From Sphingomonas pruni NBRC 15498 (GTDB lineage: Bacteria; Pseudomonadota; Alphaproteobacteria; Sphingomonadales; Sphingomonadaceae): a DNA stretch of 35,304 nt. The stretch lies in the NCBI RefSeq assembly GCF_001598455.1, contig NZ_BCYZ01000048.1, positions 1-35,304 of the forward strand, read 5' to 3'. The position numbers and the translations under genes are program-made. The notes beneath the pieces are model-generated. The model saw nothing but the letters and a program-made list of their open reading frames with translations, did not search any database and was not told where the DNA came from. Shown here piece after piece: positions 26,854-34,866 of the stretch (the first letter of the stretch is position 1; the number at the start of each line of letters is the position of its first letter).

Positions 26854-27645
26854 TCAGGCGAAGAGCGGCATGACCGGCTCGGGCAGAGCGAGCGCCGCCA
26901 TCATCTCGCGCAATTCCTGCCGCGCGGCGACATGCGCCAGGCCCATTTCGCCGAAATCGCGGCTGTCGATCATCGTCAGCCCCTTGGGGAACAATTCGCG
27001 ATAGATGACGCGTTCGCCCAGGCCCGGGATGATGCGGAAGCCAACGCGCTTGGCGAGTTGGTCGAGCGCCTCGGACACGCGGCGCATGTTGCGCGCCTCG
27101 ATATGCTGGAGGCGATTGCGCAGTACGACCCAGTCGATCGCGACGCCGTCGGCCTTGGCGCGAGCCTTGCGCGCGTCCCAGATCAGTTCGGCGTAGAAGC
27201 TCGGCCGGGTCACCTTGTAGGTGTCGGGATCGACCTGGCCGATCAGGTCGAAATCGACGAAGCTGTCGTTCATCGGCGTGACCAGGGTGTCGGCGCGGCT
27301 CGCCGCCAGCCGCCCGAAGCGGTCGTCGCGGCCCGGCGTGTCGATCACCACGAAATCGGCGTCGGCGCACAGCCGGTCGAGCGTGCCATCGAAGAATTCG
27401 AGACTCTCGCCGTCATGCGCGGCAAAGACCGGCGTCGGCAGCTTGCGGCTGGTGCGCTTCGCGGTGGCGACGCGATTCTCGAAATAGCGCGCCATGGTGC
27501 GCTGGCGATGGTCGAGGTCGAACGCCGCGACGCGCGCGCCACGCGACTGCAGAGCGATTGCGACATGGACCGCGGTGGTCGACTTGCCGGTCCCGCCCTT
27601 TTCGTTGGCGAAGACGATCATATGTGGTTTGTTGGCGTCCGCCAC
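26854..27645 (-). CDS. mipZ: MipZ, ParA-like division-site positioning ATPase
   Basis: MipZ forms a gradient from the cell poles, bound to ParB and DNA, and blocks FtsZ assembly except at midcell. The 263-residue protein has the deviant Walker A motif EKGGTGKSTTAVH (K16, K21), then DLDHRQRTMARYFENR, VVIDTPGRDD, TPMNDSFVDFDLIGQVDP, VVLRNRLQHIEARN and GFRIIPGLGERVIYRELFPKGLT, all very close to Caulobacter MipZ by eye. The start is GTG 27645, supported by AGGG seven bases upstream; ATG 27621 would cut into the first strand. parA, parB and ftsZ are not in the window. It is divergent from panC and followed at one base by the J-protein gene. Confidence 0.95.
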   Translation of the reverse strand: MADANKPHMIVFANEKGGTGKSTTAVHVAIALQSRGARVAAFDLDHRQRTMARYFENRVATAKRTSRKLPTPVFAAHDGESLEFFDGTLDRLCADADFVVIDTPGRDDRFGRLAASRADTLVTPMNDSFVDFDLIGQVDPDTYKVTRPSFYAELIWDARKARAKADGVAIDWVVLRNRLQHIEARNMRRVSEALDQLAKRVGFRIIPGLGERVIYRELFPKGLTMIDSRDFGEMGLAHVAARQELREMMAALALPEPVMPLFA

Positions 27646-27719
27646 GTAAAGACCCTGGTTGCCTGAGATGCCCCGCGCCTTTTACAGGCGAACCCTCGTC
27701 TATCGAAGCGGCAAGTCCC

Positions 27720-28550
27720 ATGCAAATTGTCCATCATCTGCCCGATTTGAGACGCGCGGTCGCCAGCCTGCGCGGCGACGGCGCGCGCGTCGCGCTCGTC
27801 CCGACGATGGGCGCGCTCCATGCCGGGCATATGGCACTGGTCGATGCCGCGCGGGCGATGGGTGCGAAGATCGTCGCCTCGATCTTCGTCAACCCGAAGC
27901 AATTCGGGCCGAACGAGGATTTGTCGCGCTATCCGCGCCCGGCGGAAGCCGACAAGGCGCTGCTGATCGCGCATGGCTGCGACTTGCTGTGGATGCCCGG
28001 AGTCGACGACATGTACCCGGCGGGCTTCGCCACCAACGTGTCGGTATCGGGTGTGAGCGACGGGCTCGACGGCGCCGCGCGCCCCGGCCATTTCGACGGC
28101 GTCGCGACGGTCGTGACCAAATTGTTCAACCAGGTGCGCCCGGATTCCGCGTTCTTCGGCGAAAAGGATTTCCAGCAGCTAGCGGTGATCCGCCGCATGG
28201 TCGCCGATCTCGATTTGGGGTTGGAGATCGTCGGCGTGCCGACAGTGCGCGAGGCGGACGGGCTCGCGCTGTCGTCGCGCAACATCTACCTCTCGCCCGA
28301 CGAGCGCGCCCGAGCGGTGGCGCTGCCGCGCACGCTGGCGGAGGCGAAGCGCGCGATCGAGGCGGGAGAGCCGGGCTGGCACGCTGCCGCCATGGCGTCA
28401 CTCATCCAGGCGGGGTTCGTCGCCGACTATATCTCGCTGGTCGATGCAGCCACGCTCGGCGACTCCGTCCCGGGCCAGCCGCGCCGCCTGCTCGCCGCCG
28501 CGCGCATCGGCACCACGCGGCTGATCGACAATCTCGACATAGCACCCTGA
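27720..28550 (+). CDS. panC: Pantothenate synthetase
   Basis: Joins pantoate and beta-alanine with ATP to make pantothenate, the coenzyme A precursor. The 276-residue enzyme has the HIGH-type ATP site in VPTMGALHAGHMALV, the FVNPKQFGPNEDLSRYPR block, FGEKDFQQLAVIRRMVADL and the KMSKS-like SSRNIYLS. Length is typical. ATG 27720 gives the family start MQIVHHLPDLR; an in-frame longer reading upstream is antisense to mipZ. No strong Shine-Dalgarno sequence precedes it. panB is not nearby. Confidence 0.96.
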   Translation: MQIVHHLPDLRRAVASLRGDGARVALVPTMGALHAGHMALVDAARAMGAKIVASIFVNPKQFGPNEDLSRYPRPAEADKALLIAHGCDLLWMPGVDDMYPAGFATNVSVSGVSDGLDGAARPGHFDGVATVVTKLFNQVRPDSAFFGEKDFQQLAVIRRMVADLDLGLEIVGVPTVREADGLALSSRNIYLSPDERARAVALPRTLAEAKRAIEAGEPGWHAAAMASLIQAGFVADYISLVDAATLGDSVPGQPRRLLAAARIGTTRLIDNLDIAP

Positions 28551-28556
28551 ATTTCG

Positions 28557-28585
28557 TGGTTAAGCGGCGTTAACCATTTGTTGAC
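28557..28585. promoter_or_regulatory. Candidate CtrA-binding site upstream of the Sel1-like gene
   Basis: TGGTTAA-GCGGCG-TTAACCA (28557-28576) is a perfect 7-bp palindrome. It overlaps TTAACCATTTGTTGACC, which fits the CtrA consensus TTAA-N7-TTAAC with a single mismatch (TTAA at 28570-28573, seven bases, TTGAC at 28581-28585). It lies 50-78 bp upstream of the ATG at 28635, where CtrA sites often act. In a sphingomonad CtrA is present and controls motility and envelope genes. The call rests on the motif alone. Confidence 0.45.
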
Positions 28586-28634
28586 CGCTCGCCCCCCAAG
28601 GTAGCCCGGCCAAAGGGATAAAGGGGTTGGCGAG

Positions 28635-28934
28635 ATGGGCAGCAGCCTGAAGAGTGCACGATTTCTGATCGAAAGCCGGTTGATCGATGCCGCGCGTGGT
28701 GATTGGAACGCCTGTTACGATCTCGGGGTCGATTATTCGACCGGCGCGAACGGAGTCGATCTCGACCTGGTCGAGGCGCACAAATGGTTCAACCTCGCCG
28801 CGTCGCGTGGCGGCCATGAGGGCGCGCGCCATTGCCGCGCCGAAGTGGCCGACGAGATGACCGCGCGCGAGATCGCCGAGGCGCAGACCCGCGCCCGGTC
28901 GTGGTTGAACGCAACGAGCCGCCGCGCCGCCTGA
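28635..28934 (+). CDS. Small Sel1-repeat protein
   Basis: A 99-residue protein with one clear Sel1-like (TPR-type) repeat: the block DWNACYDLGVDYSTGANGVDLDLVEAHKWFNLAASRGGHEGAR keeps the LG..Y..G and A..W...AA..G pattern. A charged helix (EMTAREIAEAQTRARSWL) closes it. There is no signal peptide or membrane helix. Sel1 proteins usually act as adaptors; with just one repeat it may need a partner. AAAGGGG lies upstream at suitable spacing. The CtrA-like box is in its leader. Its stop is just before a palindromic repeat shared with the convergent topA. Confidence 0.82.
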   Translation: MGSSLKSARFLIESRLIDAARGDWNACYDLGVDYSTGANGVDLDLVEAHKWFNLAASRGGHEGARHCRAEVADEMTAREIAEAQTRARSWLNATSRRAA

Positions 28935-28940
28935 CAAGCC

Positions 28941-29012
28941 GTCATCCCGGCGAAAGCTGGGATCTCGCGCCGTATTTTCCTTCCTTAAGACCCCAGCTTG
29001 CGCTGGGGTGAC
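28941..29012. repeat. Palindromic repeat between Sel1-like gene and topA
   Basis: The ends GTCATCCCGGC and GCTGGGGTGAC form an imperfect inverted repeat. Each half has its own hairpin, CCCGGC-GAAA-GCTGGG (28946-28961) and CCCCAGC-TTGC-GCTGGGG (28991-29008). The GTCATCCCGGCGAAAGCTGG-type unit is a familiar sphingomonad intergenic repeat. It lies between two convergent stop codons and may serve both as 3' end. Confidence 0.6.
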
Positions 29013-29014
29013 GA

Positions 29015-31552
29015 TCACTTTGCCGCGGCCTTCTTTTTGGCCGGCGCCTTCTTCGCCGCTGCCTTCTTCGCTGGCGCCTTCTTCGCTCCCCGCTTCCCTT
29101 TGGCCGGAGCCGCGGCCGCCCGCGCGTCGATCAATTGCGCGGCTTCCTCCAGGGTCAGCTGATCCTTGTCGATCGTCTTGGGCAAGGTCGCATTGGTCGT
29201 GCCGTCGGTGACATAGGCGCCATAGCGCCCTTCCATCAGCTTGATCTCGGCCTCGGTGCGCGGATGCGCGCCCAGCACCTTGAGCGGGGCCTGCGAGCCG
29301 CGCGTCGGGCGGCCGCCATTCGCTGCCGCTTCGGCCAGTTTGACCACCGCTGCGTTCATGCCGGTCTCGAACACTTCGGCGGTGGACTGCAGCCGGGCGT
29401 ACTTGCCGTCATGCGCCAAATAGGGGCCGTAACGGCCGATCGACGCGGTGATCGGCTTGCCCGTCTCCGGATGCGCCCCGATTTCACGCGGCAGGCTCAG
29501 CAGCTTCAAGGCCCAGTCGAGGTCGAGCTCGATATCCTTGGGGATAGAGGCGCGCTTGGCGTCCTTGCCTTCGCCGAGCTGGATGTACGGCCCGAACCGG
29601 CCTGCCTTGCGCTCGACTTCCAACCCCGTCGCCGGATCCTTGCCGAGCGATTCGGGGCCTGTATCCTCGCCGTCCGCGGCACCCGCCTGGGCGAAGCGGC
29701 GGGTATATTTGCACTCGGGATAGTTGGAGCAGGCGATGAACGCGCCGAACCGGCCGCCGCGCAAGGATAATTGGCCCTTGCCGCAATTGGGGCACAGCCG
29801 CGGATCGCCGCCATCTGCCTTGTCAGGGAAGAGGTAAGGCGCGAGGAACTCGTCGAGCTGCTGCGTCACTTCGGACGGCTTGAACTCCATCACTTCGGCG
29901 GTGCGCGGCTTGAAGTCGCGCCAGAAGGCCTCGAGCACGGCCTGCCATTGCGCGCGGCCGCCCGAAATCTCGTCGAGCTCGTCCTCGAGTCCCGCGGTGA
30001 AGTCGAAGCTGACATATTTCTCGAAGAATCGTTCGAGGAACGCCGTCACCAGCCGGCCCGATTCCTCGGCGAAGAAGCGATTCTTCTCGACCCGCACATA
30101 GTCGCGGTCCTTGAGCGTCTGGATGATCGACGCATAGGTAGAGGGCCGCCCAATGCCGAGCTCCTCGAGCCGCTTGACCAGCGACGCCTCGGAAAAGCGC
30201 GGCGGCGGCTGGGTGAAATGCTGCTCGGCGCTGACGTCGCGCTTGGCCGGCACGTCGCCGTCGCGCAGCCGCGGCAGGCGGCGCGATTCCTCGTCGCCCT
30301 CATCGTCACGGCCCTCTTCATAGAGCGCGAGATAGCCGGGGAACAGCACGACCTGCCCGGTCGCGCGCAAGCCGTGGCGGCCGGTGCCGTCGGCGAGGTC
30401 GATCGTCGTGCGCTCCATCTGCGCCGAGGCCATCTGGCTCGCCATCGCGCGCTTCCAGACCAGCTCGTACAGCCGGGCATGGTCGCCCGACCCGGCATGG
30501 TCGCGGCGGAAATCGGTCGGGCGGATCGCCTCGTGCGCTTCCTGCGCATTCTTGGCCTTGGTCTGGTATTGGCGCGGCTTGTCAGGCACGTAATTGGCGG
30601 CATAGCGCTCGGTGATCGCCTTGCGCGCATCGGAAATCGCGCTGCCGTCCATCTGGACGCCGTCGGTCCGCATATAGGTGATCGCGCCGTCCTCGTAGAG
30701 CGCCTGGGCGATACGCATCGTATGGCTGGCCGAGAAGCCGAGTTTGCGCGCGGCTTCCTGTTGCAGCGTCGAGGTGGTGAAGGGCGGCGGCGGGTTGCGC
30801 GTCGCGGGCTTGGTCTCGACCGACTGGACGGTGAAGCGGCCATTCTCGACGTCGGCTTTCGCCTTGAGCGCATCGCCTTCCTTGCCGATCGACAGGCGGT
30901 CGAGCTTCTCGCCATTCCATTTGACGAGGCGCGCGGTGAACGGCGTGCCGTCCTGTTCCAGCGTTGCGGCGACCGACCAATATTCCTGCGCGACGAACGC
31001 CTCGATCTCGCGCTCGCGGTCGACGATCAGGCGTAGCGCGACCGACTGGACGCGGCCCGCCGACTTGGCGCCAGGCAACTTGCGCCACAACACCGGCGAC
31101 AAGGTGAAGCCGACCAGATAATCGAGCGCGCGACGGGCCCGATACGCGTCGATCAGATCCTCGTCGAGCTGACGCGGATGCTGCATCGCTTCGGTCACGG
31201 TCGCCTTGGTGATCGCGTTGAAGGTGACGCGCTCGACCTGCTTGGGCAGTGCCTTGCGGTTGCGCAGCACTTCCTGGACGTGCCACGAAATCGCCTCGCC
31301 CTCGCGATCGGGGTCGGTCGCCAGGATCAGGCGATCGGCCTTCTTGGCCTCGTCGGTGATCGCCTTGAGCTGCTTCGCCTTGTCGGCGTAATTTTCCCAA
31401 TCCATCGCGAAGCCGGCATCGGGATCGACCGATCCGTCCTTGGGCGGCAAGTCGCGGACATGGCCGTAGCTCGCGAGAACGCGATAGTCGCTGCCCAGAT
31501 ATTTCTCGATGGTTTTCGCCTTGGCGGGCGATTCGACGATGACAAGCTGCAT
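29015..31552 (-). CDS. topA: DNA topoisomerase I
   Basis: The 845-residue type IA enzyme relaxes negative supercoils. The Toprim domain starts LVIVESPAKAKTIEKYLG, with the acidic triad in LATDPDREGEAISWH. The catalytic tyrosine is in AITYMRTDGVQ. One C4 zinc finger is clear, CPNCGKGQLSLRGGRFGAFIACSNYPEC, followed by topoisomerase C-terminal repeats (RFGPYIQLGEGKDAKRAS, IGRYGPYLAHDGKYA, EGRYGAYVTDGTTNATLP). The last 28 residues are a Lys/Ala tail (KKAPAKKAAAKKAPAKK), which would bind DNA without sequence preference and is typical of many alphaproteobacteria. It follows dprA in the usual order, with a small membrane gene in between. Confidence 0.97.
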   Translation of the reverse strand: MQLVIVESPAKAKTIEKYLGSDYRVLASYGHVRDLPPKDGSVDPDAGFAMDWENYADKAKQLKAITDEAKKADRLILATDPDREGEAISWHVQEVLRNRKALPKQVERVTFNAITKATVTEAMQHPRQLDEDLIDAYRARRALDYLVGFTLSPVLWRKLPGAKSAGRVQSVALRLIVDREREIEAFVAQEYWSVAATLEQDGTPFTARLVKWNGEKLDRLSIGKEGDALKAKADVENGRFTVQSVETKPATRNPPPPFTTSTLQQEAARKLGFSASHTMRIAQALYEDGAITYMRTDGVQMDGSAISDARKAITERYAANYVPDKPRQYQTKAKNAQEAHEAIRPTDFRRDHAGSGDHARLYELVWKRAMASQMASAQMERTTIDLADGTGRHGLRATGQVVLFPGYLALYEEGRDDEGDEESRRLPRLRDGDVPAKRDVSAEQHFTQPPPRFSEASLVKRLEELGIGRPSTYASIIQTLKDRDYVRVEKNRFFAEESGRLVTAFLERFFEKYVSFDFTAGLEDELDEISGGRAQWQAVLEAFWRDFKPRTAEVMEFKPSEVTQQLDEFLAPYLFPDKADGGDPRLCPNCGKGQLSLRGGRFGAFIACSNYPECKYTRRFAQAGAADGEDTGPESLGKDPATGLEVERKAGRFGPYIQLGEGKDAKRASIPKDIELDLDWALKLLSLPREIGAHPETGKPITASIGRYGPYLAHDGKYARLQSTAEVFETGMNAAVVKLAEAAANGGRPTRGSQAPLKVLGAHPRTEAEIKLMEGRYGAYVTDGTTNATLPKTIDKDQLTLEEAAQLIDARAAAAPAKGKRGAKKAPAKKAAAKKAPAKKKAAAK

Positions 31553-31611
31553 GGCGGTAAAAAGCGGTCCTTACGTGTACGCGCGAGGATGGGGAGCCCC
31601 GATGATGCCCG

Positions 31612-31986
31612 TCAAGCGGGTGCCTTGAGCCCCCACCAGGCGACGAAGAAGCCGATGCCCAGGAGGAGATCGACGTTCGTCACCGCAAAGGTGGAGGTCG
31701 GCGTGCGTCCATTCAACCACAACAAAAATGTCGGAATCCAGAAACCGAACTTGGCGATGACGCCGAGCGGCATGAACGCGCGATAGCGGACCGGGTCGCC
31801 GCCGATCGTCCAATAGACGAGCTGCCACGCCGCGGCCGCGCCGATAAAGCCGTAATAATATTCCGGATGGGCCAGCGCTGCGGCCGGGGCTGCCACCTGA
31901 TGCTCGAGGAGATAGAGCGGCAACAGGACGATCAGGCCGTAGATCGCGGCACCACGGAACAGCCAGCGGGCCGTTCCCGGACTCAT
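31612..31986 (-). CDS. Small four-helix membrane protein, unassigned
   Basis: A 124-residue protein with four clear membrane helices: GAAIYGLIVLLPLYLL, YYYGFIGAAAAWQLVYWTI, FMPLGVIAKFGFWIPTFLLWL and VDLLLGIGFFVAWWG. A conserved-looking HPEYYYGF follows the first loop. I recognise the general type, small sphingomonad membrane proteins, but no function. ATG 31986 is used; a GTG at 32022 is in frame, but its ribosome site would touch it without spacer. A short leader ORF with a proper ribosome site ends exactly at this ATG. It interrupts the usual dprA-topA order, 59 bp before topA. Confidence 0.72.
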   Translation of the reverse strand: MSPGTARWLFRGAAIYGLIVLLPLYLLEHQVAAPAAALAHPEYYYGFIGAAAAWQLVYWTIGGDPVRYRAFMPLGVIAKFGFWIPTFLLWLNGRTPTSTFAVTNVDLLLGIGFFVAWWGLKAPA

Positions 31987-32015
31987 ATGCCGTCTTGCGG
32001 TTGGCCGCTGCCCAT
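31983..32015 (-). CDS. Ten-codon leader ORF coupled to the four-helix membrane gene
   Basis: Reading on the minus strand, AGGGGAG stands six bases before ATG 32015, which opens a 10-codon frame (MGSGQPQDGI). Its TGA (31985-31983) overlaps the ATG of the membrane protein gene at 31986 as ATGA. The downstream ATG has no Shine-Dalgarno sequence of its own. So ribosomes probably enter at the leader and restart on the main gene. It could instead be a chance frame and the real start be elsewhere, so this is a moderate call. Confidence 0.4.
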   Translation of the reverse strand: MGSGQPQDGI

Positions 32016-32082
32016 CAATCACTCCCCTCGCTTTAATCGCGGCCTATCTGCCGCGCGGCTTCAAACTCGGCAATAGATGCCA

Positions 32083-33162
32083 TCACGTCAGCGATACCCG
32101 CCCCCCGGCATGGCGCTCGATCCGACCAGCCAATTCGAGTTCGAGCAGGACCAACGCCACCGTCGCGGGCGGCAAGCCCGACTGGCGGATCAGTTCGTCG
32201 ATCGCGACCGGAACCGGCCCGAGCAGGGCGGTCAGCGCGCGGCGGTCGGCGTCGCCGGGCTCGCCGCCGCGGCGCCCGTCGAACGGGCTGGCCGGTGCGC
32301 GCACCATGCGCGGGTCGATCGGGCGGATCGTCTCCAAGATGTCGGCGGCCGATTGCACCAGCGTCGCGCCCTCGCGGATCAACAGGTTGCAACCCTGGGC
32401 GCGCGGCTCGAGCGGGCTGCCGGGCACCGCCATGACGTCACGTCCCGCCCCCGCCGCCAGCCGCGCGGTGATCAGCGACCCCGATCGCGGCGCCGCCTCG
32501 ACCACCACGGTGCCGGTCGCCAGCCCGGCAATGACGCGGTTGCGGTGCGGGAAATTGCGCGCCAACGGTTCGCTCCCCGGCGGCTGCTCGGCGATCAGCA
32601 GGCCCTGCTCGGCGACCCGGTCCTGCAGCGCGCCATTCTCGGGCGGGAAGGCAATGTCGATGCCGCTGGCAATTACCCCGATCGTGCCCGTCGCCAGCGA
32701 TCCCTGGTGCGCCGCGGTGTCGAGCCCGCGCGCCAGCCCGGACACGATCACCACGCCCTCGCGCCCCAGCTCGACCGCCAGCCCGCGCGCGAAGCGGCAT
32801 GCCGCGGCCGACGCGTTACGGGCGCCGACCATCGCGACGCTGGTGCGCGCGAACAGTCCGGTGTCGCCCCTGATCGTCATCACCGCGGGCGCATTGTCGA
32901 GCTCGGCGAGCAACGGCGGATAATCGGCGTCGTCGATGAACAGATAGCGCGCGCCGAGCGTCTCGACCCGGGCGATCTCGCGTTCGACCATCGCGACGTC
33001 GGCGATGCGGGGCGGCTTGCCGCCGCCGCGCGCGACGAGATCGGGTAGCGCCTCGATCGCGCGCTCGGCGCTGCCGAAGCGGGCGAGCAACTGGCGATAG
33101 GTGACGGGGCCGATCGTCGGCGTACGGATCAGCCGCAACCGCGCGACGCGGGGATCAGCCAT
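32083..33162 (-). CDS. dprA: DNA processing protein DprA
   Basis: Loads RecA on incoming single-stranded DNA during natural transformation, and is kept by many bacteria without known competence. The 359-residue protein has an N-terminal helical SAM-like region, the Rossmann core with VAMVGARNASAAACRFAR, the DNA-binding VSGLARGLDTAAHQGSLATG and VIASGIDIAFPPEN, and a C-terminal winged helix (about 295-359, VAIDELIRQSGLPPATVALVLLELELAG). Its 5' end overlaps plsY by 8 bp, so it is translated with it. Order plsY-dprA-topA is common in alphaproteobacteria. Confidence 0.95.
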   Translation of the reverse strand: MADPRVARLRLIRTPTIGPVTYRQLLARFGSAERAIEALPDLVARGGGKPPRIADVAMVEREIARVETLGARYLFIDDADYPPLLAELDNAPAVMTIRGDTGLFARTSVAMVGARNASAAACRFARGLAVELGREGVVIVSGLARGLDTAAHQGSLATGTIGVIASGIDIAFPPENGALQDRVAEQGLLIAEQPPGSEPLARNFPHRNRVIAGLATGTVVVEAAPRSGSLITARLAAGAGRDVMAVPGSPLEPRAQGCNLLIREGATLVQSAADILETIRPIDPRMVRAPASPFDGRRGGEPGDADRRALTALLGPVPVAIDELIRQSGLPPATVALVLLELELAGRIERHAGGRVSLT

Positions 33163-33763
33163 CCTTCTTGACGCCGATCCTCGGCTCGTTGCCCTGGATC
33201 AGCCGCTCGACATTGGCGCGATGCTTCCAGAGCACGATCAGCGCCAGCGCGACGAGCAGGAACACCGCATCGAAATCGCCCAGCACCGCGGCGGCGACCG
33301 GCGCGGAAACCGCCGCGGCCATTCCCGCGACCGATGAGATCCGGAGCACGCCAAGCAATCCGAGCCAGACCAGGGCGTAGACCAGCCCGATCGGCCAATG
33401 CAGCGCGAGCACGATCCCCATCAGGGTGGCGACTCCCTTGCCGCCCTTGAACTTCAGCCAGATCGGGTAGCAATGGCCGAGCAAGGCAGCCGCGGCGGCG
33501 GGGATCTGATGGCCGTGAAACAGCCAGCCGGCGATCAGCACCGCAGCGGCGCCCTTGGCGAGATCGAGCAGCAAGGTTGCGGCGGCCAGGCCCTTCCGCC
33601 CCGTCCGCAAGACGTTGGTCGCGCCGATATTGCCCGACCCGATCTGACGAAGATCGCCGGCGCCGAACGCGCGGGTCAGGATGACGCCGAACGGGATCGA
33701 GCCGAGAAGGTAACCGAGCAGCACGGCGCCGGCCGGCGCTGCCCATAGATATTCCGTTGCCAC
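33155..33763 (-). CDS. plsY: Acyl-phosphate:glycerol-3-phosphate acyltransferase
   Basis: Acylates glycerol 3-phosphate from acyl phosphate, the first step of phospholipid synthesis in the inner membrane. The 202-residue protein has about five to seven helices and the three PlsY motifs: GYLLGSIPFGVILT, GSGNIGATNVLRTGRKG and FKGGKGVATLMG. I chose GTG 33763 because GGGGAG lies seven bases upstream and the protein then begins at its first helix; an ATG at 33817 adds 18 unrelated residues. It is first in the run plsY-dprA, with an 8-bp overlap, and is divergent from murI. Confidence 0.95.
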   Translation of the reverse strand: MATEYLWAAPAGAVLLGYLLGSIPFGVILTRAFGAGDLRQIGSGNIGATNVLRTGRKGLAAATLLLDLAKGAAAVLIAGWLFHGHQIPAAAAALLGHCYPIWLKFKGGKGVATLMGIVLALHWPIGLVYALVWLGLLGVLRISSVAGMAAAVSAPVAAAVLGDFDAVFLLVALALIVLWKHRANVERLIQGNEPRIGVKKDG

Positions 33764-33858
33764 GTGAACGCTCCCCAATTGCCCCGATACATAATCTAGC
33801 GTGGGGACCGACGCCACTTATCTTGATCAGAATGGATGCATCCCCCTAGAGGCCGCGC

Positions 33859-34650
33859 ATGGACGATCGCCCGTTATTGTTGTTCGATTCCGGCGTCGGC
33901 GGGCTGTCGGTGCTCGCCGCTACCCAGGCACTGCTGCCTCGGGCGCCGTTGGTCTATGTCGCCGATTCGGCGGGGTTCCCCTACGGCACCAAGAGCGAGC
34001 TGGAGATCGCGGCCCGCGTGCCGGCTTTGCTCGGACGACTGGCCGAGCGCTACGATCCGCGGCTGATCGTGATCGCGTGCAACACCGCGTCGACGATCGC
34101 GCTCGGCGCCGTGCGCGCCGCGCTCGATCTGCCGATCGTCGGCACCGTGCCGGCGATCAAGCCTGCCGCCGCAATCAGCAAGACGCGCGTGATCGGCGTA
34201 CTCGGCACCGACGCGACCGTGCGCCAGCCTTATGTCGACGATCTCGCCGCGCGCTTTGCCGGCGATTGCATCGTCCTGCGGCACGGCTCGGCCGCGTTGG
34301 TCGAACTCGCCGAGGCCAAGCTCCAGGGCGAAAAGCGGCCGATCGCCGAATATCGTGCGGCGATCGCCGGACTGTTCGACCAGCCCGGGGGCGAGCGTAT
34401 CGATGTCGTGGTCAATGCCTGCACGCATTTTCCATTGGTCAGCGACGAGCTCGCCGCATCCGCGCCGCATCCGGTCCGCTTCGTCGATGGCGCGCCCGGG
34501 ATCGCGCGGCGAGTCGCGCATTTGACCGAGGGACAGGATTGGCCCGTAGCGCCGCAGCATCGCGCGGTGTTTACCCGGTTCGGCGACGCCGAACGCCACC
34601 TTGCACCGGCACTGGCGCGTTACGGCATCAACCGGGCCGAGTCGCTTTAG
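33859..34650 (+). CDS. murI: Glutamate racemase
   Basis: Makes D-glutamate for peptidoglycan. The 263-residue enzyme has the two catalytic cysteines in their usual motifs, VIACNTAST and VVNACTHFPLV, the N-terminal FDSGVGGLSVL and the YVADSAGFPYGTK segment. Length is normal. AGAGG precedes the ATG. It is divergent from plsY with 95 bp between starts and ends at a hairpin. Together with glmM it is one of the two wall-precursor genes in the window. Confidence 0.96.
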   Translation: MDDRPLLLFDSGVGGLSVLAATQALLPRAPLVYVADSAGFPYGTKSELEIAARVPALLGRLAERYDPRLIVIACNTASTIALGAVRAALDLPIVGTVPAIKPAAAISKTRVIGVLGTDATVRQPYVDDLAARFAGDCIVLRHGSAALVELAEAKLQGEKRPIAEYRAAIAGLFDQPGGERIDVVVNACTHFPLVSDELAASAPHPVRFVDGAPGIARRVAHLTEGQDWPVAPQHRAVFTRFGDAERHLAPALARYGINRAESL

Positions 34651-34657
34651 ATTCAAT

Positions 34658-34676
34658 CCTCCCCCTGGCGGGGAGG
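34658..34676. terminator. Terminator after murI, probably two-way
   Basis: CCTCCCC (34658-34664) pairs with GGGGAGG (34670-34676) around a 5-nt loop, followed by GTTT on the plus strand. It starts 8 bp after the murI stop and lies 16 bp beyond the stop of the convergent small gene, whose side has GATTGAAT rather than a T-run. Confidence 0.55.
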
Positions 34677-34692
34677 GTTTCCTGGACGTCGC

Positions 34693-34866
34693 CTAGCTCA
34701 CCCGGGCTGGTGGCATGCGCAATCGCCGGGCATATTGCTCGGCCAGCGCTTGGTGAGCGCGACGGGCAGAGGGATCTGCGGATTGCCGGGCCGCGATCCG
34801 TTCCTGCGCCTCGCGCCGGGCGAGATACTCTACGTCCTGGCCTGTTGGGCCAATCTGATCGGCCAT
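34693..34866 (-). CDS. 57-residue small protein, charged and helical, unassigned
   Basis: A small gene on the minus strand between murI and hemA. ATG 34866 has GGAG eight bases upstream, a good ribosome site. The 57-residue product reads as one amphipathic, highly charged helix (EYLARREAQERIAARQSADP, then ARRAHQALAEQYARRLRMP). I associate the ARRE-QER-A---ADP-ARRAH-LAE-Y pattern with short hypothetical proteins common in sphingomonads, function unknown. It has no signal peptide, membrane helix or cysteine. A longer plus-strand reading of the same bases has no domain. Terminator-like sequence follows it. Confidence 0.7.
   Translation of the reverse strand: MADQIGPTGQDVEYLARREAQERIAARQSADPSARRAHQALAEQYARRLRMPPARVS

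Noticed and set aside
29015..29110. Lys/Ala-rich repeats at the 3' end of topA as a separate DNA repeat
   Set aside because: They are codon-level repeats of the known basic tail of alphaproteobacterial TopA, in frame and before the stop.
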